Shown here: positions 38,044 to 48,456 of the stretch, in pieces
How positions within the stretch are numbered: position 1 is the first letter of the stretch
How the letters are laid out: each line of letters opens with the position of its first letter
Source: Planktomarina temperata RCA23
GTDB taxonomy: Bacteria > Pseudomonadota > Alphaproteobacteria > Rhodobacterales > Rhodobacteraceae
Direction of reading: 5' to 3'
Assembly: GCF_000738435.1 (NCBI RefSeq)
Contig: NZ_CP003984.1
Location: 372,001-436,000 of the forward strand
DNA length: 64,000 bases
Position numbers and translations under genes: made by a program
Notes under the pieces: generated by a model
The model's database searches: none
Seen by the model: the letters and a program-made list of their open reading frames with translations, nothing else
Told to the model about the DNA's origin: nothing

Positions 38044-38402
38044 TGCGACGCCACTTTGCGGCTATTCTGTTTTTTCTTATCCCAGCTTTTAGCGCGGCGC
38101 AGCAGGCGCGTGAAAACGGTGCTGCGGAATTACGCTGGCTGGACCGGACCACAGGCGCATTGCAAAATATCATCGTGGCGCAGGAGGCCCCCGTCAAGCA
38201 GGGCCCGCTCGAAATTCATGTGCACAGCTGTCGCTCTCCGCTCGGTGAGGTGAGCCCCGACGCCTTTGCGCTTGTGCAAATCACCGATTGGCAACGCGAT
38301 GAGACTATCTTTGAAGGCTGGATGGTGGCATCCTCTCCCGCGCTTAACGCCCTGGAGCATCCGCGCTACGATGTTTGGGTTCTGCGCTGCAAGACGTTGT
38401 GA
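38043..38402 (+). CDS. DUF2155 periplasmic protein
   Basis: Secreted protein of unknown function with a signal peptide (cleavage near FSA-AQQ, residue 18). The DUF2155 hallmarks are ELRWLDRTTG, HSCRSP, IFEGWMVASSPALNALEHPRYDVWVL and two cysteines (HSC, LRC) likely to form a disulfide. It shares one base with the mlaD stop and overlaps the convergent aat gene by 37 bp at the 3' end. Confidence 0.88.
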   Translation: MRRHFAAILFFLIPAFSAAQQARENGAAELRWLDRTTGALQNIIVAQEAPVKQGPLEIHVHSCRSPLGEVSPDAFALVQITDWQRDETIFEGWMVASSPALNALEHPRYDVWVLRCKTL

Positions 38403-39007
38403 ACATCGGGCAGGGGCTGAGCGGTGATGGTGGCGGGCAAGGCAAGCGCTTCTGCCAATCGACTGCGATACTGTGCCCGGCTGATCTCAAGCGCCCCCAG
38501 AGTTTGCAAGTGATCGGTGATAAATTGCGTGTCAAACAGGGCAAAGCCGCAATTGCGCAGATGGGTGGTTAAAAAAGCCAGGGCAGCTTTGGAGCCATTG
38601 GTGCGATGTGAAAACATACTCTCCCCGCAAAACACCCCGCCTATTGCGATGCCAAACACCCCGCCGAGGAGTGCGCCATCGTCCCAGACCTCCAGACTGT
38701 GACAGCATCCCATTTCGTTTAGCGCTGTGTAATTGGCGTGGAGGGTTGGGTTGATCCAAGTCTCCTCACGGTCAGCGCAATGTTGCAAAACGCTGTCAAA
38801 AGCCTGGTTCAACGTTGCCGTAATCTTGTGACCATGCAGGAATCGTCGCAGAGAGCGCGAGATATGGAAGCCGTCCAGCGGCAAGATCCCGCGCCGCTTG
38901 GGATCGACCCAAAACAGGTCGTGATCCTCGGCATTCTCCGCCATGGGAAAAATACCCTGGGCGTAGGCATGCAGCATCAACTGCGGACTCACAGCCGCAA
39001 AGCTCAT
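38366..39007 (-). CDS. aat: Leucyl/phenylalanyl-tRNA-protein transferase
   Basis: N-end-rule enzyme that adds Leu or Phe to proteins with N-terminal Arg or Lys, marking them for ClpAP. It has the family patterns YAQGIFPMAE, WVDPKRRGILPLDGFHISRSLRR and GCCHSLEVWDDGALLGGVFGIAIGGVFCGESMF. 213 aa is normal. Its start overlaps the accC stop by four bases, so it is the last gene of accB-accC-aat. Confidence 0.96.
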   Translation of the reverse strand: MSFAAVSPQLMLHAYAQGIFPMAENAEDHDLFWVDPKRRGILPLDGFHISRSLRRFLHGHKITATLNQAFDSVLQHCADREETWINPTLHANYTALNEMGCCHSLEVWDDGALLGGVFGIAIGGVFCGESMFSHRTNGSKAALAFLTTHLRNCGFALFDTQFITDHLQTLGALEISRAQYRSRLAEALALPATITAQPLPDVHNVLQRRTQTS

Positions 39008-40356
39008 TTATCGTCGAACTTTTGCTCCAACCAATGCTCAAGCCAATGGATATTGTAGTCGCCTGAGTGCACTTCCGGTTCTTGTAGCAGGGCGTGAAAC
39101 AGCGGAATGGTCGTTTCAATCCCATCGATGATCAATTCTCCCAAAGCGCGTTCCAAACGCGCCAGAGCGGCCTTGCGGTCGGGGGCGTGGACAATCAATT
39201 TGCCGATCAAACTGTCATAATGAGGCGGGATCGAATAGCCGTCATAAAGCGCGGAATCCATGCGCACCCCAAGCCCACCAGGGGCATGATAGGCGTTAAT
39301 TTTACCCGGGCGCGGAGCGAAACCAGGAAAAGTCTCTGCGTTGATCCGCACTTCAATCGCGTGGCCGTTGATTATGAGGTCATCTTGAGTGAAGGACAGG
39401 TCATGGCCTTCGGCAACGCGAATTTGTTCGCGCACCAGATCGACACCAAAGATGGCCTCGGTGACCGGATGTTCCACCTGCAGGCGGGTGTTCATTTCGA
39501 TGAAATAAAACTCACCCTTCTCATACAGAAATTCGATCGTGCCGGCGCCAATGTAATTGATCTTCGCCACCGCATTGGCACAGACTTCCCCGATGCGTGC
39601 GCGCTCCTCTGCGCTGATTGCGGGGCCTGGCGCCTCTTCGAACACTTTTTGGTGGCGGCGTTGCAAAGAGCAATCTCGCTCGCCCAAATGCACAGCGCGG
39701 CCTTTGCCATCGCCAAATACTTGAATTTCGATGTGGCGCGGCGTGGTGAGGTATTTTTCGATATAGACTTCGTCATTGCCAAAGGCCGCCTTCCCCTCGG
39801 AGCGGGCGGAGCTAAAGGCCGTCGGCATTTCCTCAGCGGAATTGGCCACTTTCATCCCGCGTCCACCACCGCCGGCGGTCGCTTTGATGATGACGGGATA
39901 GCCAAATTCTTCACCGATTTTCAAGGCCGCATCCAAATCGGGAACGCCGCCCTCAGAGCCTGGCACGCAGGGCACACCAAGGGCGCGCATCGTGTCTTTC
40001 GCGCTGATTTTATCGCCCATAACGCGGATATGCTCAGCGGTTGGGCCAATAAAATTGATGTCATGATCTTGCAGAGCCTGCACGAAGGTCGCGTTTTCAG
40101 ACAGGAAGCCATAGCCCGGGTGAATGGCATCTGCACCGGTGATTTCTGCGGCTGCGATGATGGCCGGAATGCTCAAATAGCTTTCCGTGCTTGAGGCTGG
40201 GCCAATGCAAACGGATTCATCGGCCATACGCACATGCATGGCATCGCTGTCTGCGGTGGAATGCACAGCAACACTGCCAATTCCCATCTCACGGGCGGCG
40301 CGGATCACGCGAAGGGCAATTTCACCCCGATTGGCGACAAGGATTTTCTTGAACAT
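39004..40356 (-). CDS. accC: Biotin carboxylase subunit of acetyl-CoA carboxylase
   Basis: ATP-grasp enzyme that carboxylates biotin on AccB in the first step of fatty acid synthesis. KILVANRGEIALRVIRAA at the start, the glycine-rich ATP loop KATAGGGGRGMKV (about 160-170), and EMNTRLQVEHPVTE (metal and catalytic region) are present. Length 450 aa is standard. Its start lies on the accB stop (40356). Confidence 0.97.
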   Translation of the reverse strand: MFKKILVANRGEIALRVIRAAREMGIGSVAVHSTADSDAMHVRMADESVCIGPASSTESYLSIPAIIAAAEITGADAIHPGYGFLSENATFVQALQDHDINFIGPTAEHIRVMGDKISAKDTMRALGVPCVPGSEGGVPDLDAALKIGEEFGYPVIIKATAGGGGRGMKVANSAEEMPTAFSSARSEGKAAFGNDEVYIEKYLTTPRHIEIQVFGDGKGRAVHLGERDCSLQRRHQKVFEEAPGPAISAEERARIGEVCANAVAKINYIGAGTIEFLYEKGEFYFIEMNTRLQVEHPVTEAIFGVDLVREQIRVAEGHDLSFTQDDLIINGHAIEVRINAETFPGFAPRPGKINAYHAPGGLGVRMDSALYDGYSIPPHYDSLIGKLIVHAPDRKAALARLERALGELIIDGIETTIPLFHALLQEPEVHSGDYNIHWLEHWLEQKFDDK

Positions 40357-40838
40357 TATTCGATAATTACCAAAGGAGACCCAAATTCAACAGCGGCGCT
40401 GTCTTCGACCAAAATACGCGTCACGGTTCCGGCCTTGGGTGCGGGGATTTGATTCATAGTTTTCATCGCTTCGATGATCAAAATCGTGTCACCTTCTGAC
40501 ACTTTGGCGCCGACGGTGATGAAAGGTGGGCTGCCCGGCTCGGCCTGAAGGTAGACGGTGCCAACCATGGGCGATGTCACCGCGCCCGGATGGGCGGCGG
40601 GATCTTCGATCGCGGCTGGCGCTTCGGCAGGGGCGGCGGCAGGCGCTGCTGCGGCAAGGGGAGCTGCGGGCGCGGCAGCCATATGCACGACGTTTTGCGT
40701 CTTGGAAATACGGACATTGAGACTGTTGTCTTCGCCATAAAGACGATTGACTTCGATTTCCGTCAAATCCTGCGCCGACAGCAATTCTGCCAAGGCTTGA
40801 ATAAACACAACATCATTCTCATTCGGTTTCTTAGTCAT
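40356..40838 (-). CDS. accB: Biotin carboxyl carrier protein of acetyl-CoA carboxylase
   Basis: Carrier that holds biotin. The N-terminal domain is followed by an Ala/Pro-rich linker (about residues 52-80) and the biotinyl domain with the biotinylated Lys in EAMKTMNQI (the usual motif is EAMKLMNEI). 160 aa is typical. Head of the accB-accC-aat operon; the 187 bp upstream show no other gene. Confidence 0.96.
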   Translation of the reverse strand: MTKKPNENDVVFIQALAELLSAQDLTEIEVNRLYGEDNSLNVRISKTQNVVHMAAAPAAPLAAAAPAAAPAEAPAAIEDPAAHPGAVTSPMVGTVYLQAEPGSPPFITVGAKVSEGDTILIIEAMKTMNQIPAPKAGTVTRILVEDSAAVEFGSPLVIIE

Positions 40839-41025
40839 TTTATCCCTTTTCGCGTCGGTTGGGCGCCTGATACCTCTTCATATATGGGAACTTGGGACAA
40901 AGTGGAAGAAGATCCTTATCTCAGACCCGCGAAAACCCGCTCTCAAAAGTTCAAAGGCCAGCCAATTGTTATATTGGCCGGCCAAAGAGTTAAAATTTTA
41001 CTATAATTTGTCTTGCTTTGTCTGT

Positions 41026-42969
41026 TTAGCTGCGATTCATCCGATTTTCGATCAAATCATCTACGACAGAGGGATCCGCCAGAGTGGAAGTATCGCCCAG
41101 GGCGCCGAAATCATCCTCGGCCACTTTGCGCAGAATGCGGCGCATAATCTTGCCTGAGCGCGTTTTCGGCAGGCCTGGGGCCCATTGGATCAGATCTGGT
41201 GAGGCAATGGGGCCAATTTCTTTGCGCACCCAATTGCGCAGCTCGACGCGCAGCTCGTCGGAGGGCGCTTCGCCGCTCATCAAGGTGACATAGCAGTAGA
41301 TCCCCTGACCTTTGATATCATGAGGATAGCCAACCACCGCGGCCTCTGCGACCTTTGGATGAGCGACCAAAGCGCTTTCCACTTCTGCGGTGCCCATTCT
41401 ATGGCCAGAGACGTTGATGACATCATCCACGCGGCCTGTGATCCAGTAATAGCCATCCGCATCGCGGCGGCAGCCGTCACCTGTAAAGTAGTAGCCTTTG
41501 TAATCGCTGAAATAGGCGGAAACGAAGCGATCATGATCGCCCCAGACCGTGCGCATTTGACCAGGCCAGCTGTCCTTGATGCACAAAACGCCCTCAGCTT
41601 CGGTCTCCAGAATTTCTTGGCCAGTTGTGGGCTCCAATATGACTGGCTGCACGCCAAAAAATGGCAGGGTGCACGAGCCGGGCTTGGTGGAGATGGCGCC
41701 GGGCAGTGGGGTCATCAAATGCCCGCCTGTTTCGGTTTGCCACCATGTGTCGACGATTGGCGCTTTGCCTTTGCCAACCACATCGTTGTACCAGTTCCAA
41801 GCCTCTGGGTTGATTGGCTCGCCCACTGTGCCGAGCACTTTGATGGAAGAGAGGTCATATTTCTCAACAAATGCCTCCCCCTGACCCATCAGCGCACGAA
41901 TGGCCGTTGGGGCAGTGTAGAATTGATTGACCTTGTGTTTCTCGCAAACCGCCCAAAACCTTCCTGCGTCTGGATAGGTGGGCACACCTTCGAACATCAA
42001 GGTTGTCGCGCCGTTGGCCAAGGGGCCATAGACGATATAGCTGTGGCCGGTGACCCAGCCCACATCTGCGGTGCACCAAAAGACATCCCCGTCTTTATAA
42101 TCGAAGGTGTATTGATGGGTCATGGAGGCATAAACCAGATAGCCGCCCGTCGTATGTACCACGCCTTTCGGCGCGCCGGTTGAGCCGGAAGTGTAGAGAA
42201 TAAACAGCGGATCCTCAGCATTCATCGGCTCTGGCGCACAGTCCGCCGAGGCCTGCGCCATGGCGGCCGTATAGCTGTGATCACGGCCAGCTTTGTTTGG
42301 AAGATCCGCGCCGGTGCGCTCAACCACCAAGGTCGGGACATCACCGGAAATTTCCAGCGCTTTGTCGACATTGGCTTTGAGCGGTGTCGCCTTACCGCCG
42401 CGCGGTGCTTGATCTGCGGTGACGATCAATTTGGCGTCGCAAGCGGTGATCCGGGCTGCCAAGGCTTCCGGGGAGAAGCCGCCGAAGACGATGGAATGCA
42501 CGGCGCCGATCCGGTTACAGGCCAACATCGCGTAGGCGGCTTCTGGTATCATGGGCATATAGAGCACGACGCGGTCGCCCTTGCGCACCCCCAGTGATTT
42601 ATAGACATTGGCTAGTTTGCAAACCTCTGTGTGCAGCTGCGCATAGGTGATATGCGCGCTGTCCTCCGGGTTGTCGCCTTCCCATATGATGGCGGTTTGC
42701 GTGCCGCGTGTGGCCAGGTGGCGGTCAATGCAATTGGCGCTGACATTTAACACGCCATCGTCATACCATTTAATCGAGACGCCCGAATGCTCGAAGGTGG
42801 TGTCTTTCACCTTTGTGTAAGGGGTCATCCAATCAAGGCGTTTGCCCTGCGCGTCCCAGAAGGCGTCTGGATCTGCGATTGAGGCGGCATACATGGCCTC
42901 ATAGGTTGCTTTGTCCGCATGGGCAGATGCCGCAAATGCAGCTGCGGGGGGGTAAATAGTATCAGCCAT
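41026..42969 (-). CDS. acs: Acetyl-CoA synthetase
   Basis: AMP-forming synthetase that activates acetate to acetyl-CoA. It has the P-loop-like [19 protein letters not shown] in the acyl site (Trp limits the acid to short chains), and TRSGKIMRR near the C-terminus with the Lys that acetylation can inhibit. 647 aa fits. It follows the ABC importer operon on the same strand after a hairpin. Propionate could be a secondary substrate. Confidence 0.96.
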   Translation of the reverse strand: MADTIYPPAAAFAASAHADKATYEAMYAASIADPDAFWDAQGKRLDWMTPYTKVKDTTFEHSGVSIKWYDDGVLNVSANCIDRHLATRGTQTAIIWEGDNPEDSAHITYAQLHTEVCKLANVYKSLGVRKGDRVVLYMPMIPEAAYAMLACNRIGAVHSIVFGGFSPEALAARITACDAKLIVTADQAPRGGKATPLKANVDKALEISGDVPTLVVERTGADLPNKAGRDHSYTAAMAQASADCAPEPMNAEDPLFILYTSGSTGAPKGVVHTTGGYLVYASMTHQYTFDYKDGDVFWCTADVGWVTGHSYIVYGPLANGATTLMFEGVPTYPDAGRFWAVCEKHKVNQFYTAPTAIRALMGQGEAFVEKYDLSSIKVLGTVGEPINPEAWNWYNDVVGKGKAPIVDTWWQTETGGHLMTPLPGAISTKPGSCTLPFFGVQPVILEPTTGQEILETEAEGVLCIKDSWPGQMRTVWGDHDRFVSAYFSDYKGYYFTGDGCRRDADGYYWITGRVDDVINVSGHRMGTAEVESALVAHPKVAEAAVVGYPHDIKGQGIYCYVTLMSGEAPSDELRVELRNWVRKEIGPIASPDLIQWAPGLPKTRSGKIMRRILRKVAEDDFGALGDTSTLADPSVVDDLIENRMNRS

Positions 42970-43003
42970 AGGTGCAATCTCTCTGTAATATAGCGTCTAA
43001 GGG

Positions 43004-43029
43004 GGCAGAGGGGGGTAAGCCCCTCCGCC
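43004..43029 (-). terminator. Hairpin between livF-like gene and acs
   Basis: GC-rich stem GGCAGAGGGG/CCCCTCCGCC (one A/C mismatch) with a GGTAAG loop in the 67-bp gap. There is no T-run in the minus direction, so read-through into acs is likely. Confidence 0.4.
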
Positions 43030-43036
43030 GGGGCCA

Positions 43037-43759
43037 TTAGATGGCCAAATATTCAGCGCGCAATTTTTCATCGTCCAAAACAGCCTGCGCAGAGCCGTCA
43101 TAGACAACTGTTCCGGTGTCTAGAATGACGGCACGATCTGCCAGCTTCAAGGCTGCCACGGCATTTTGCTCCACAATCACCGTGGTGATACCCTGCTCGC
43201 GGATGTGGCTCAATGTTTTGGCAATCTCTTGCACAATCACCGGGGCCAGCCCCTCATAGGGTTCATCTAGCAGCAGGATCTTGACCTGACGGGCCAAGGC
43301 GCGTGCGATGGCCAACATTTGTTGCTCGCCGCCCGACAGGGTGACGCCCTCTTGTTTGCGGCGCTCTTCAAGCCTTGGGAAGAGCTCGTAAATCTGATCT
43401 AAAGACCAACCAACGGGAGGGGCGATTTGGGCCAGTTTGAGGTTTTCCTCAACTGTCAGGCCTTGGATGATACGACGATCTTCTGGCACGAGACCAAGCC
43501 CCGCGCGCGAGGCTTCGAAACTGGCCATTGCGTGCAGTGGATCCCCATCAAGCCAGATTTCGCCCCGTGTCACCTGTGGATCGCCCGTGCGCGCAATCGC
43601 CCGCAATGTCGAGGTTTTGCCAGCGCCGTTTCGGCCCAGCAGAGCGAGAATTTCGCCCTCATTGATCTCAAAGCTCACGCCTTGCACGATATAGCTTTCG
43701 CCATAATAGGCATGAATGTCACGGACCGAGAAGTAGGCGGGTGTGTCTGAAAGTGTCAT
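43037..43759 (-). CDS. Branched-chain-type ABC importer ATPase (LivF)
   Basis: LivF-type ATPase: GRNGAGKTSTLRAIA (Walker A), LSGGEQQMLAIARALA, LLLDEPYEGLAP (Walker B). I chose the ATG at 43757-43759 (GGAG site 8 nt away) over a GTG three codons upstream. Last gene of the importer operon, directly before acs. It probably works with the binding protein at 46.9-48.2 kb on an unknown ligand. Confidence 0.92.
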   Translation of the reverse strand: MTLSDTPAYFSVRDIHAYYGESYIVQGVSFEINEGEILALLGRNGAGKTSTLRAIARTGDPQVTRGEIWLDGDPLHAMASFEASRAGLGLVPEDRRIIQGLTVEENLKLAQIAPPVGWSLDQIYELFPRLEERRKQEGVTLSGGEQQMLAIARALARQVKILLLDEPYEGLAPVIVQEIAKTLSHIREQGITTVIVEQNAVAALKLADRAVILDTGTVVYDGSAQAVLDDEKLRAEYLAI

Positions 43760-43770
43760 CGCGGCCACTC

Positions 43771-44529
43771 CTATACTTGGGCTTCGCCGAGGTACGCTTC
43801 GCGCACTTTCGGGTGGCCTTTGATATTTTCTGGCGTTTCTTCAACCAAAGGTGTGCCCTGCGCCAAAACGGTGATGCGTTCCGCCAGCGAGAAGACCACA
43901 TGCATATCATGCTCGATGATGGCAATGGTGATGTCGCGCGTGTCGCGGATCTGCTTGAGAAGATCGATGGTGTTGTTTGTATCGGCGCGGGCCATGCCTG
44001 CGGTTGGCTCATCTAGCAACAACAGTCGTGGTTCTTGCGCAAGACACATTCCGATCTCAAGCCGACGCTTGTCGCCGCGCGACAGGCTGGCTGAATGCAT
44101 ATGGCGTTTGTCGGCCATATTCATGTCTTCCAGCGCATGCATCGCGTGCTCAATAATGTCCTTTTGGTTGCGCACCGCGGCGATGGCCGTCATGGAGAAT
44201 GACCCATCGCGTTTGGCAAAGCAGGGGATCATCATATTTTCCATAACGGTCAGATCGCCGAAGATTTCAGGGGTTTGAAACACCCGTGAAATGCCCATTT
44301 GGTTAATTTCATAGGGCGTGCGGCCGAGCACGGATTGCCCATCAAACATCACTGATCCCGTATCTGGGATCAGCTTGCCTACCAAACAATTGAGCAAGGT
44401 GGATTTGCCGGCGCCATTTGGACCGATAATGGCATGAACTGTTTGTTCCTGCACGCTGAGGTTTACATCCCCCAAGGCCTGAAGGCCTCCGAAGCGTTTG
44501 TTGACGCCTTTGACTTCAAGGATACCCAT
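43771..44529 (-). CDS. Branched-chain-type ABC importer ATPase (LivG)
   Basis: LivG-type ATPase: GPNGAGKSTLLNCLVG (Walker A), SLSRGDKRRLEIGMCLA (signature with R for G) and LLLDEPTAGMARADT (Walker B), then IEHDMHVVF. 252 aa is normal. It lies 11 bp from livM and from livF. Confidence 0.92.
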   Translation of the reverse strand: MGILEVKGVNKRFGGLQALGDVNLSVQEQTVHAIIGPNGAGKSTLLNCLVGKLIPDTGSVMFDGQSVLGRTPYEINQMGISRVFQTPEIFGDLTVMENMMIPCFAKRDGSFSMTAIAAVRNQKDIIEHAMHALEDMNMADKRHMHSASLSRGDKRRLEIGMCLAQEPRLLLLDEPTAGMARADTNNTIDLLKQIRDTRDITIAIIEHDMHVVFSLAERITVLAQGTPLVEETPENIKGHPKVREAYLGEAQV

Positions 44530-44540
44530 TCGTCTGTCTC

Positions 44541-45743
44541 CTATTCTGCCGGCGTTTCATCGGAAGGCGTATCGGCCTTCTTGCGACGAAACAGCTTGCC
44601 AATGCGCTGCCCACCTTCGACCAATCCGCCTGGAAGGAAGATGATCACCATCATGAACAACAAGCCCAAAGTCAGATGCCAGCCCTTGCCTACGAAAGGG
44701 TGGATCAGCGTAACCATAATGTCTTCAAAGCCATCAGGCAGGAAGGACAGCCACTCATGCAGAACGCTGTCGTTGATTTTGGACAGGATATTTTTGAAAT
44801 ATTCGTTGAACCCGGCGCCCAAGATGGGACCGATCAAGGTGCCGATGCCACCCAGGATTGACATGATGACGATCTCTCCCGAGGCGGTCCAGTGCATACG
44901 CTCCGCGCCAGCCAATGGGTCCATACATGCCAGCAATCCGCCAGCAAGCCCGGCGTACATGCCGGAGATGACAAAGGCCATCAATGTATAGGGCCGTGTG
45001 TTCAGACCTGTGTAGTTGAGCCGCTGTTGGTTCGATTTGACGGCCCGCAGCATCAGCCCGAAAGGAGAGCGAAAGATGCGAATGGAAATATAAAAGGCCA
45101 GCAGTAAGAACAATCCAGACAGGTAATAGCCAGCATTCAGCGTGAAATCCCAATTCCCGATCAACAGGTGGGTTTCTGACCGCATGGACAGGCCGAACAG
45201 ATGTGGGAAATTCGGATCCGTGGCGCTCAAGAGAACCTGCGGGTCAGAGTTATAAACCTGCAAACCTGTTTCCCCATTGGTGAGGTTGTAGCTCGAAGAT
45301 GGGTTGCCCAAGACCGAATAGGCCATATTGAACATCATCTGCGCCAGCGCGAGCGTGAGGATCGAAAAATAGATCCCAGAGCGCCGCAGGCTGACGTATC
45401 CCACGGCCAGTGAGAAAAGCCCGCTGACTGCGATGGACATCAAAATGGCCGGGATGATGTCATAGCCGAGCAATTTAAACATCCAGACCGCGGCATAGGA
45501 TCCTGCGCCCAGAAAGGCCGCATGACCGAAAGAGAGGTAGCCCGTCAGGCCAAAAAGGATGTTAAACCCAATGACCAAGATGCCGAAAATAGCGAAGCGC
45601 TGCATCAGGTCGGGATATCCTGCGTTGAACATTTGCGCCATGGCTGTGCCCTCGGGGAAGGGATTGAGCACGAAGGGCGCGAAAATCACCATCACTGTTA
45701 CGATCAGCAATAGGGTGAAGTCTTTTTTTTCTAAACCAAGCAT
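44541..45743 (-). CDS. Branched-chain-type ABC importer permease (LivM)
   Basis: LivM-type permease with about ten helices. Typical are [22 protein letters not shown] (about 63-85), [23 protein letters not shown] and [18 protein letters not shown]. The cytoplasmic C-terminal tail ([16 protein letters not shown]) is charged. 400 aa is slightly long for the family, with a loop of about 60 residues (about 150-205) that may be periplasmic. Confidence 0.9.
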   Translation of the reverse strand: MLGLEKKDFTLLLIVTVMVIFAPFVLNPFPEGTAMAQMFNAGYPDLMQRFAIFGILVIGFNILFGLTGYLSFGHAAFLGAGSYAAVWMFKLLGYDIIPAILMSIAVSGLFSLAVGYVSLRRSGIYFSILTLALAQMMFNMAYSVLGNPSSSYNLTNGETGLQVYNSDPQVLLSATDPNFPHLFGLSMRSETHLLIGNWDFTLNAGYYLSGLFLLLAFYISIRIFRSPFGLMLRAVKSNQQRLNYTGLNTRPYTLMAFVISGMYAGLAGGLLACMDPLAGAERMHWTASGEIVIMSILGGIGTLIGPILGAGFNEYFKNILSKINDSVLHEWLSFLPDGFEDIMVTLIHPFVGKGWHLTLGLLFMMVIIFLPGGLVEGGQRIGKLFRRKKADTPSDETPAE

Positions 45744-45747
45744 ATTC

Positions 45748-46779
45748 TCAATCCTCCATCACGCCTTTGCGCCCCATAAGGCCGCGCGGACGTACTAGGA
45801 TAACAATGATCGCCATTAAGTAGACAATGATTTGGTCGATGCCCGGAAGGATGTTTTTCACTTCGTTCATCGAGGCAAAGCTCTCTACAATTCCCAGCAA
45901 GAAGCCGGCCAGAACCGCGCCTGGCAGCGAACCCATGCCGCCCACAACCACAACCACAAAGGACAGGACCAACAGTTCCACACCGATATCATAGGTCGGA
46001 GGGGTGATCGGCGTGTACATCACGCCCGCAAGTCCAGCCACCGTGGCGGCTATGGCGAAGGTGATGGTAAAACGTTTGTCGATATCAATGCCCAGCAGGC
46101 CGACGGTTTCGCGATCGGCCATACCAGCGCGCACAACCATCCCAAAGGTGGTGAATTGCAAGAAGGCAAACACGCCGCCGATGATCACGGTCGAGAAGAG
46201 GAAATAGACCATTCGCCAATAGGGATAGGCAATAGCATTGGCCTCAAATCCCAGCCAGACTCCGAGATCCATTGTCCCGATAAAAACATCAGGCGGGGCG
46301 GTTTGGATGGGGTTTGCGCCGTAGAAAAACTTGATAATTTCCTGCAACACAATGGCCAAGCCGAATGTCACCAGGATTTGATCCGCATGAGGCCGTTTGT
46401 AGAAATGCTTAATCAAGCCACGTTCCATAATCACGCCGACCAAAAGCATGACGGGAATGGCCAGTAAGATTGCCAAAGGCACTGACCAATCGGTCATCCA
46501 AGCGGCCGGACCTGCGCCGAACCAATGTTCCAAATACGTGGTTTTGATCGTGGCCGGATTGCCCAGAAAATCCACTTTTGTCGGATCGATGGTCTCAAAG
46601 CTGATCGAAAAAATTCGGTTCAATGTAACGGCGCAGAACGCCCCGATTACAAATAGCGCACCGTGCGCGAAGTTCACAACACCGAGCGTGCCGAAGATCA
46701 AAGTCAGGCCAAGTGCGATAAGCGCATAGGCTGAACCTTTATCTAAGCCGTTCAGGATTTGAAGAATGATGGCGTCCAT
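45748..46779 (-). CDS. Branched-chain-type ABC importer permease (LivH)
   Basis: LivH-type permease with seven to eight helices: [22 protein letters not shown] at the start and [21 protein letters not shown] near the end. I chose the ATG at 46777-46779 (AGGTGGGG upstream). A loop near residues 60-80 is longer than in amino-acid LivH proteins, as in amide/urea-type members. Confidence 0.9.
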   Translation of the reverse strand: MDAIILQILNGLDKGSAYALIALGLTLIFGTLGVVNFAHGALFVIGAFCAVTLNRIFSISFETIDPTKVDFLGNPATIKTTYLEHWFGAGPAAWMTDWSVPLAILLAIPVMLLVGVIMERGLIKHFYKRPHADQILVTFGLAIVLQEIIKFFYGANPIQTAPPDVFIGTMDLGVWLGFEANAIAYPYWRMVYFLFSTVIIGGVFAFLQFTTFGMVVRAGMADRETVGLLGIDIDKRFTITFAIAATVAGLAGVMYTPITPPTYDIGVELLVLSFVVVVVGGMGSLPGAVLAGFLLGIVESFASMNEVKNILPGIDQIIVYLMAIIVILVRPRGLMGRKGVMED

Positions 46780-46815
46780 GGTCCCCACCTGCGGGTTATC
46801 TATTTATTGGAAAAT

Positions 46816-46837
46816 AGGGTACGCTTTTGCGCACCCT
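46816..46837 (-). terminator. Terminator-like hairpin before livH
   Basis: Stem AGGGTGCGC/GCGTACCCT (one G-T pair) with a four-base AAAA loop, followed on the minus strand by ATTTTCC. It lies between the binding-protein and permease genes and should cause partial termination. Confidence 0.5.
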
Positions 46838-46849
46838 AATTGCGTGGTT

Positions 46850-46876
46850 GTGCAGAGATGACAGGCACCTCTGCAC
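46850..46876 (-). other. Stem-loop after the binding-protein gene
   Basis: GTGCAGAG/CTCTGCAC stem with an 11-nt loop, immediately after the stop of the binding-protein gene and just upstream of the hairpin at 46816-46837. Probably protects the 3' end of the binding-protein message. Confidence 0.45.
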
Positions 46877-46884
46877 GCTTTTAC

Positions 46885-48231
46885 TTAAGCACCTGGGTTA
46901 CATGCGCCCAAGTCGCCACCGGCAAACATTGGGTGATCTGGAGCGTATTTTACTTGCTCCATTGGTGTCACTTCAACGATTTCCAGAAGGTCAAACTCGG
47001 ATGTTGGGTTCTCTTTACCCTTCACAACCAGCACGTCTTTGAAGCACTGATGATCGTCGGCGCGGTACAATGTTTTCCCATTGCCCAGACCGTCGAACTC
47101 AAAGCCTTCCAAGGCCTCGCCAACACCACATGGATTGAATGTGCCAGCGCGGTTACACGCATCTGCATAGAGCAGAGTTTGACAATATACGGTGTGTGCC
47201 GCCTGTGAAGGAGGGAAGCCGTATTTTGTGCCGAAGGATTTAACAAAGGCTTTGGAGCCTTCATCCTGCAAGGACCAGTGCCAGTTTGTCGAGCCAAAGA
47301 TGCCCTTCACGTTGGCGCCCGCACCCTTCGCCATCAAGCGAGAGTACAGCGGAACGATGATTTCAAAGTTCTTGTTGTTCACAACTTTGTCACGCAGGCC
47401 AAACTGAACAGCGTTCGTCAAAGAGTTCACCATGTTCCCGCCGTAGTGGTTCAGAACCAAAACATCCGCACCAGAATTCAGCACTGGGGCAATGTAAGAG
47501 GAGAAGTCTGTCGCTTTGAGCGGTGTGCGCACTTTGTTGACAGTGTTCCAGCCCATAGCCTCAGTGGCTGCAGCGATGGATTCTTCTTGTGTCCAACCCC
47601 AAGTATAGTCAGCGGTCAGGTGATAGGCGTTCCGGTCGCTGCCGTAACGCGCTTGAAGCACAGGTGCCAAAGCTGCCGCAGACATGTAACCGTTGAAGAA
47701 GTGACGGAAGCCATTTGCTTTTTTGTCTTTACCTGTCGTGTCATTGGAGTGGGTGAGACCCGCCATGAAGATCACGCCAGCTTCTTGGCACAGACCCTGT
47801 ACGGCAATCGCAACACCAGAAGACGAACCGCCTGTGATCATCACGGCGCCGTCTTTTTCGATCATGGATTTGGCAGAGGCACGCGCCGCGTCGGATTTGG
47901 TTTGCGTGTCACCTGTTACATATTCAACTTTCTTGCCCAGGATGCCGTTACCTTCCAGAGTTTTGGAAGAGAAGGTGTTGAGCATGCCGCCGTCGCCTTC
48001 ACCATTGAGGTGCTCAACAGCCAGCATGTAAGCGCGCAGCTCGTCGGCACCTTCGTCAGCATAGGCGCCGGTCTGGGGAACGTTGAAGCCCAAGGTGACT
48101 GTGCTGCCAGTTGGCGCATTGGTGTAACCGCTGTGGCTTCCTGCGGTCAAAATTGTCGGCAGTGCCAATCCAGCGCCAGCAGCGGCTCCGGTTTGCAACA
48201 CGTTACGACGGGTCAGAATTGATTTAGACAT
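46885..48231 (-). CDS. Branched-chain-type ABC importer substrate-binding protein
   Basis: Periplasmic binding protein of the Leu/Ile/Val or amide type (Peripla_BP_6). A twin-arginine-like signal (LTRRNVLQTGAAAGAGLALP) starts the protein from the ATG at 48231. The mature part has LGFNVPQTGAYADEGADELRAYMLAVEHLNG and MITGGSSSGVAIAVQGLCQEAGVIF. The position beside acs and an ScfR regulator suggests a short-chain carboxylate or related ligand rather than an amino acid, as inference only. An in-frame ATG at 48291 adds 20 residues and is not used. Confidence 0.9.
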   Translation of the reverse strand: MSKSILTRRNVLQTGAAAGAGLALPTILTAGSHSGYTNAPTGSTVTLGFNVPQTGAYADEGADELRAYMLAVEHLNGEGDGGMLNTFSSKTLEGNGILGKKVEYVTGDTQTKSDAARASAKSMIEKDGAVMITGGSSSGVAIAVQGLCQEAGVIFMAGLTHSNDTTGKDKKANGFRHFFNGYMSAAALAPVLQARYGSDRNAYHLTADYTWGWTQEESIAAATEAMGWNTVNKVRTPLKATDFSSYIAPVLNSGADVLVLNHYGGNMVNSLTNAVQFGLRDKVVNNKNFEIIVPLYSRLMAKGAGANVKGIFGSTNWHWSLQDEGSKAFVKSFGTKYGFPPSQAAHTVYCQTLLYADACNRAGTFNPCGVGEALEGFEFDGLGNGKTLYRADDHQCFKDVLVVKGKENPTSEFDLLEIVEVTPMEQVKYAPDHPMFAGGDLGACNPGA

Positions 48232-48363
48232 TGAAGTCCTCCCGATTGAATAAAGGGGCCCGCTTTTATTATGCGGTTCCCCCGAAAACACACTTCACAG
48301 TGTTGTCTTAGTGTCGCTCTTTGATGGATTGTTGTGCAACGGTGGTCTTGTTTGATTCAAATA

Positions 48364-48417
48364 TTTTGTAAATTATTGCACGAATGCTTGATAAAAAATG
48401 TAAATAAATTTACAAAA
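48364..48417. promoter_or_regulatory. Palindromic TTTGTAAA operator sites between importer and scfR
   Basis: In the divergent gap, TTTTGTAAATT (48364-48374) faces AATTTACAAAA (48407-48417); the second overlaps the palindrome TGTAAAT-AA-ATTTACA (48399-48414). ScfR-family regulators such as PccR of Rhodobacter sphaeroides are reported to bind TTTGCAAA-type repeats. These sites are probably bound by the regulator encoded next door and would control both the importer and the regulator itself. Confidence 0.55.
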
Positions 48418-48456
48418 CCTCAAGGCCCATAAAAAAAACCGTCAAGGACTCACGAG

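Noticed and set aside
39094-40194. Long plus-strand frame (366 codons) opposite accC
   Set aside because: Lies fully antisense to a clear biotin carboxylase gene and has no family features; it is a by-product of GC-rich codon use.
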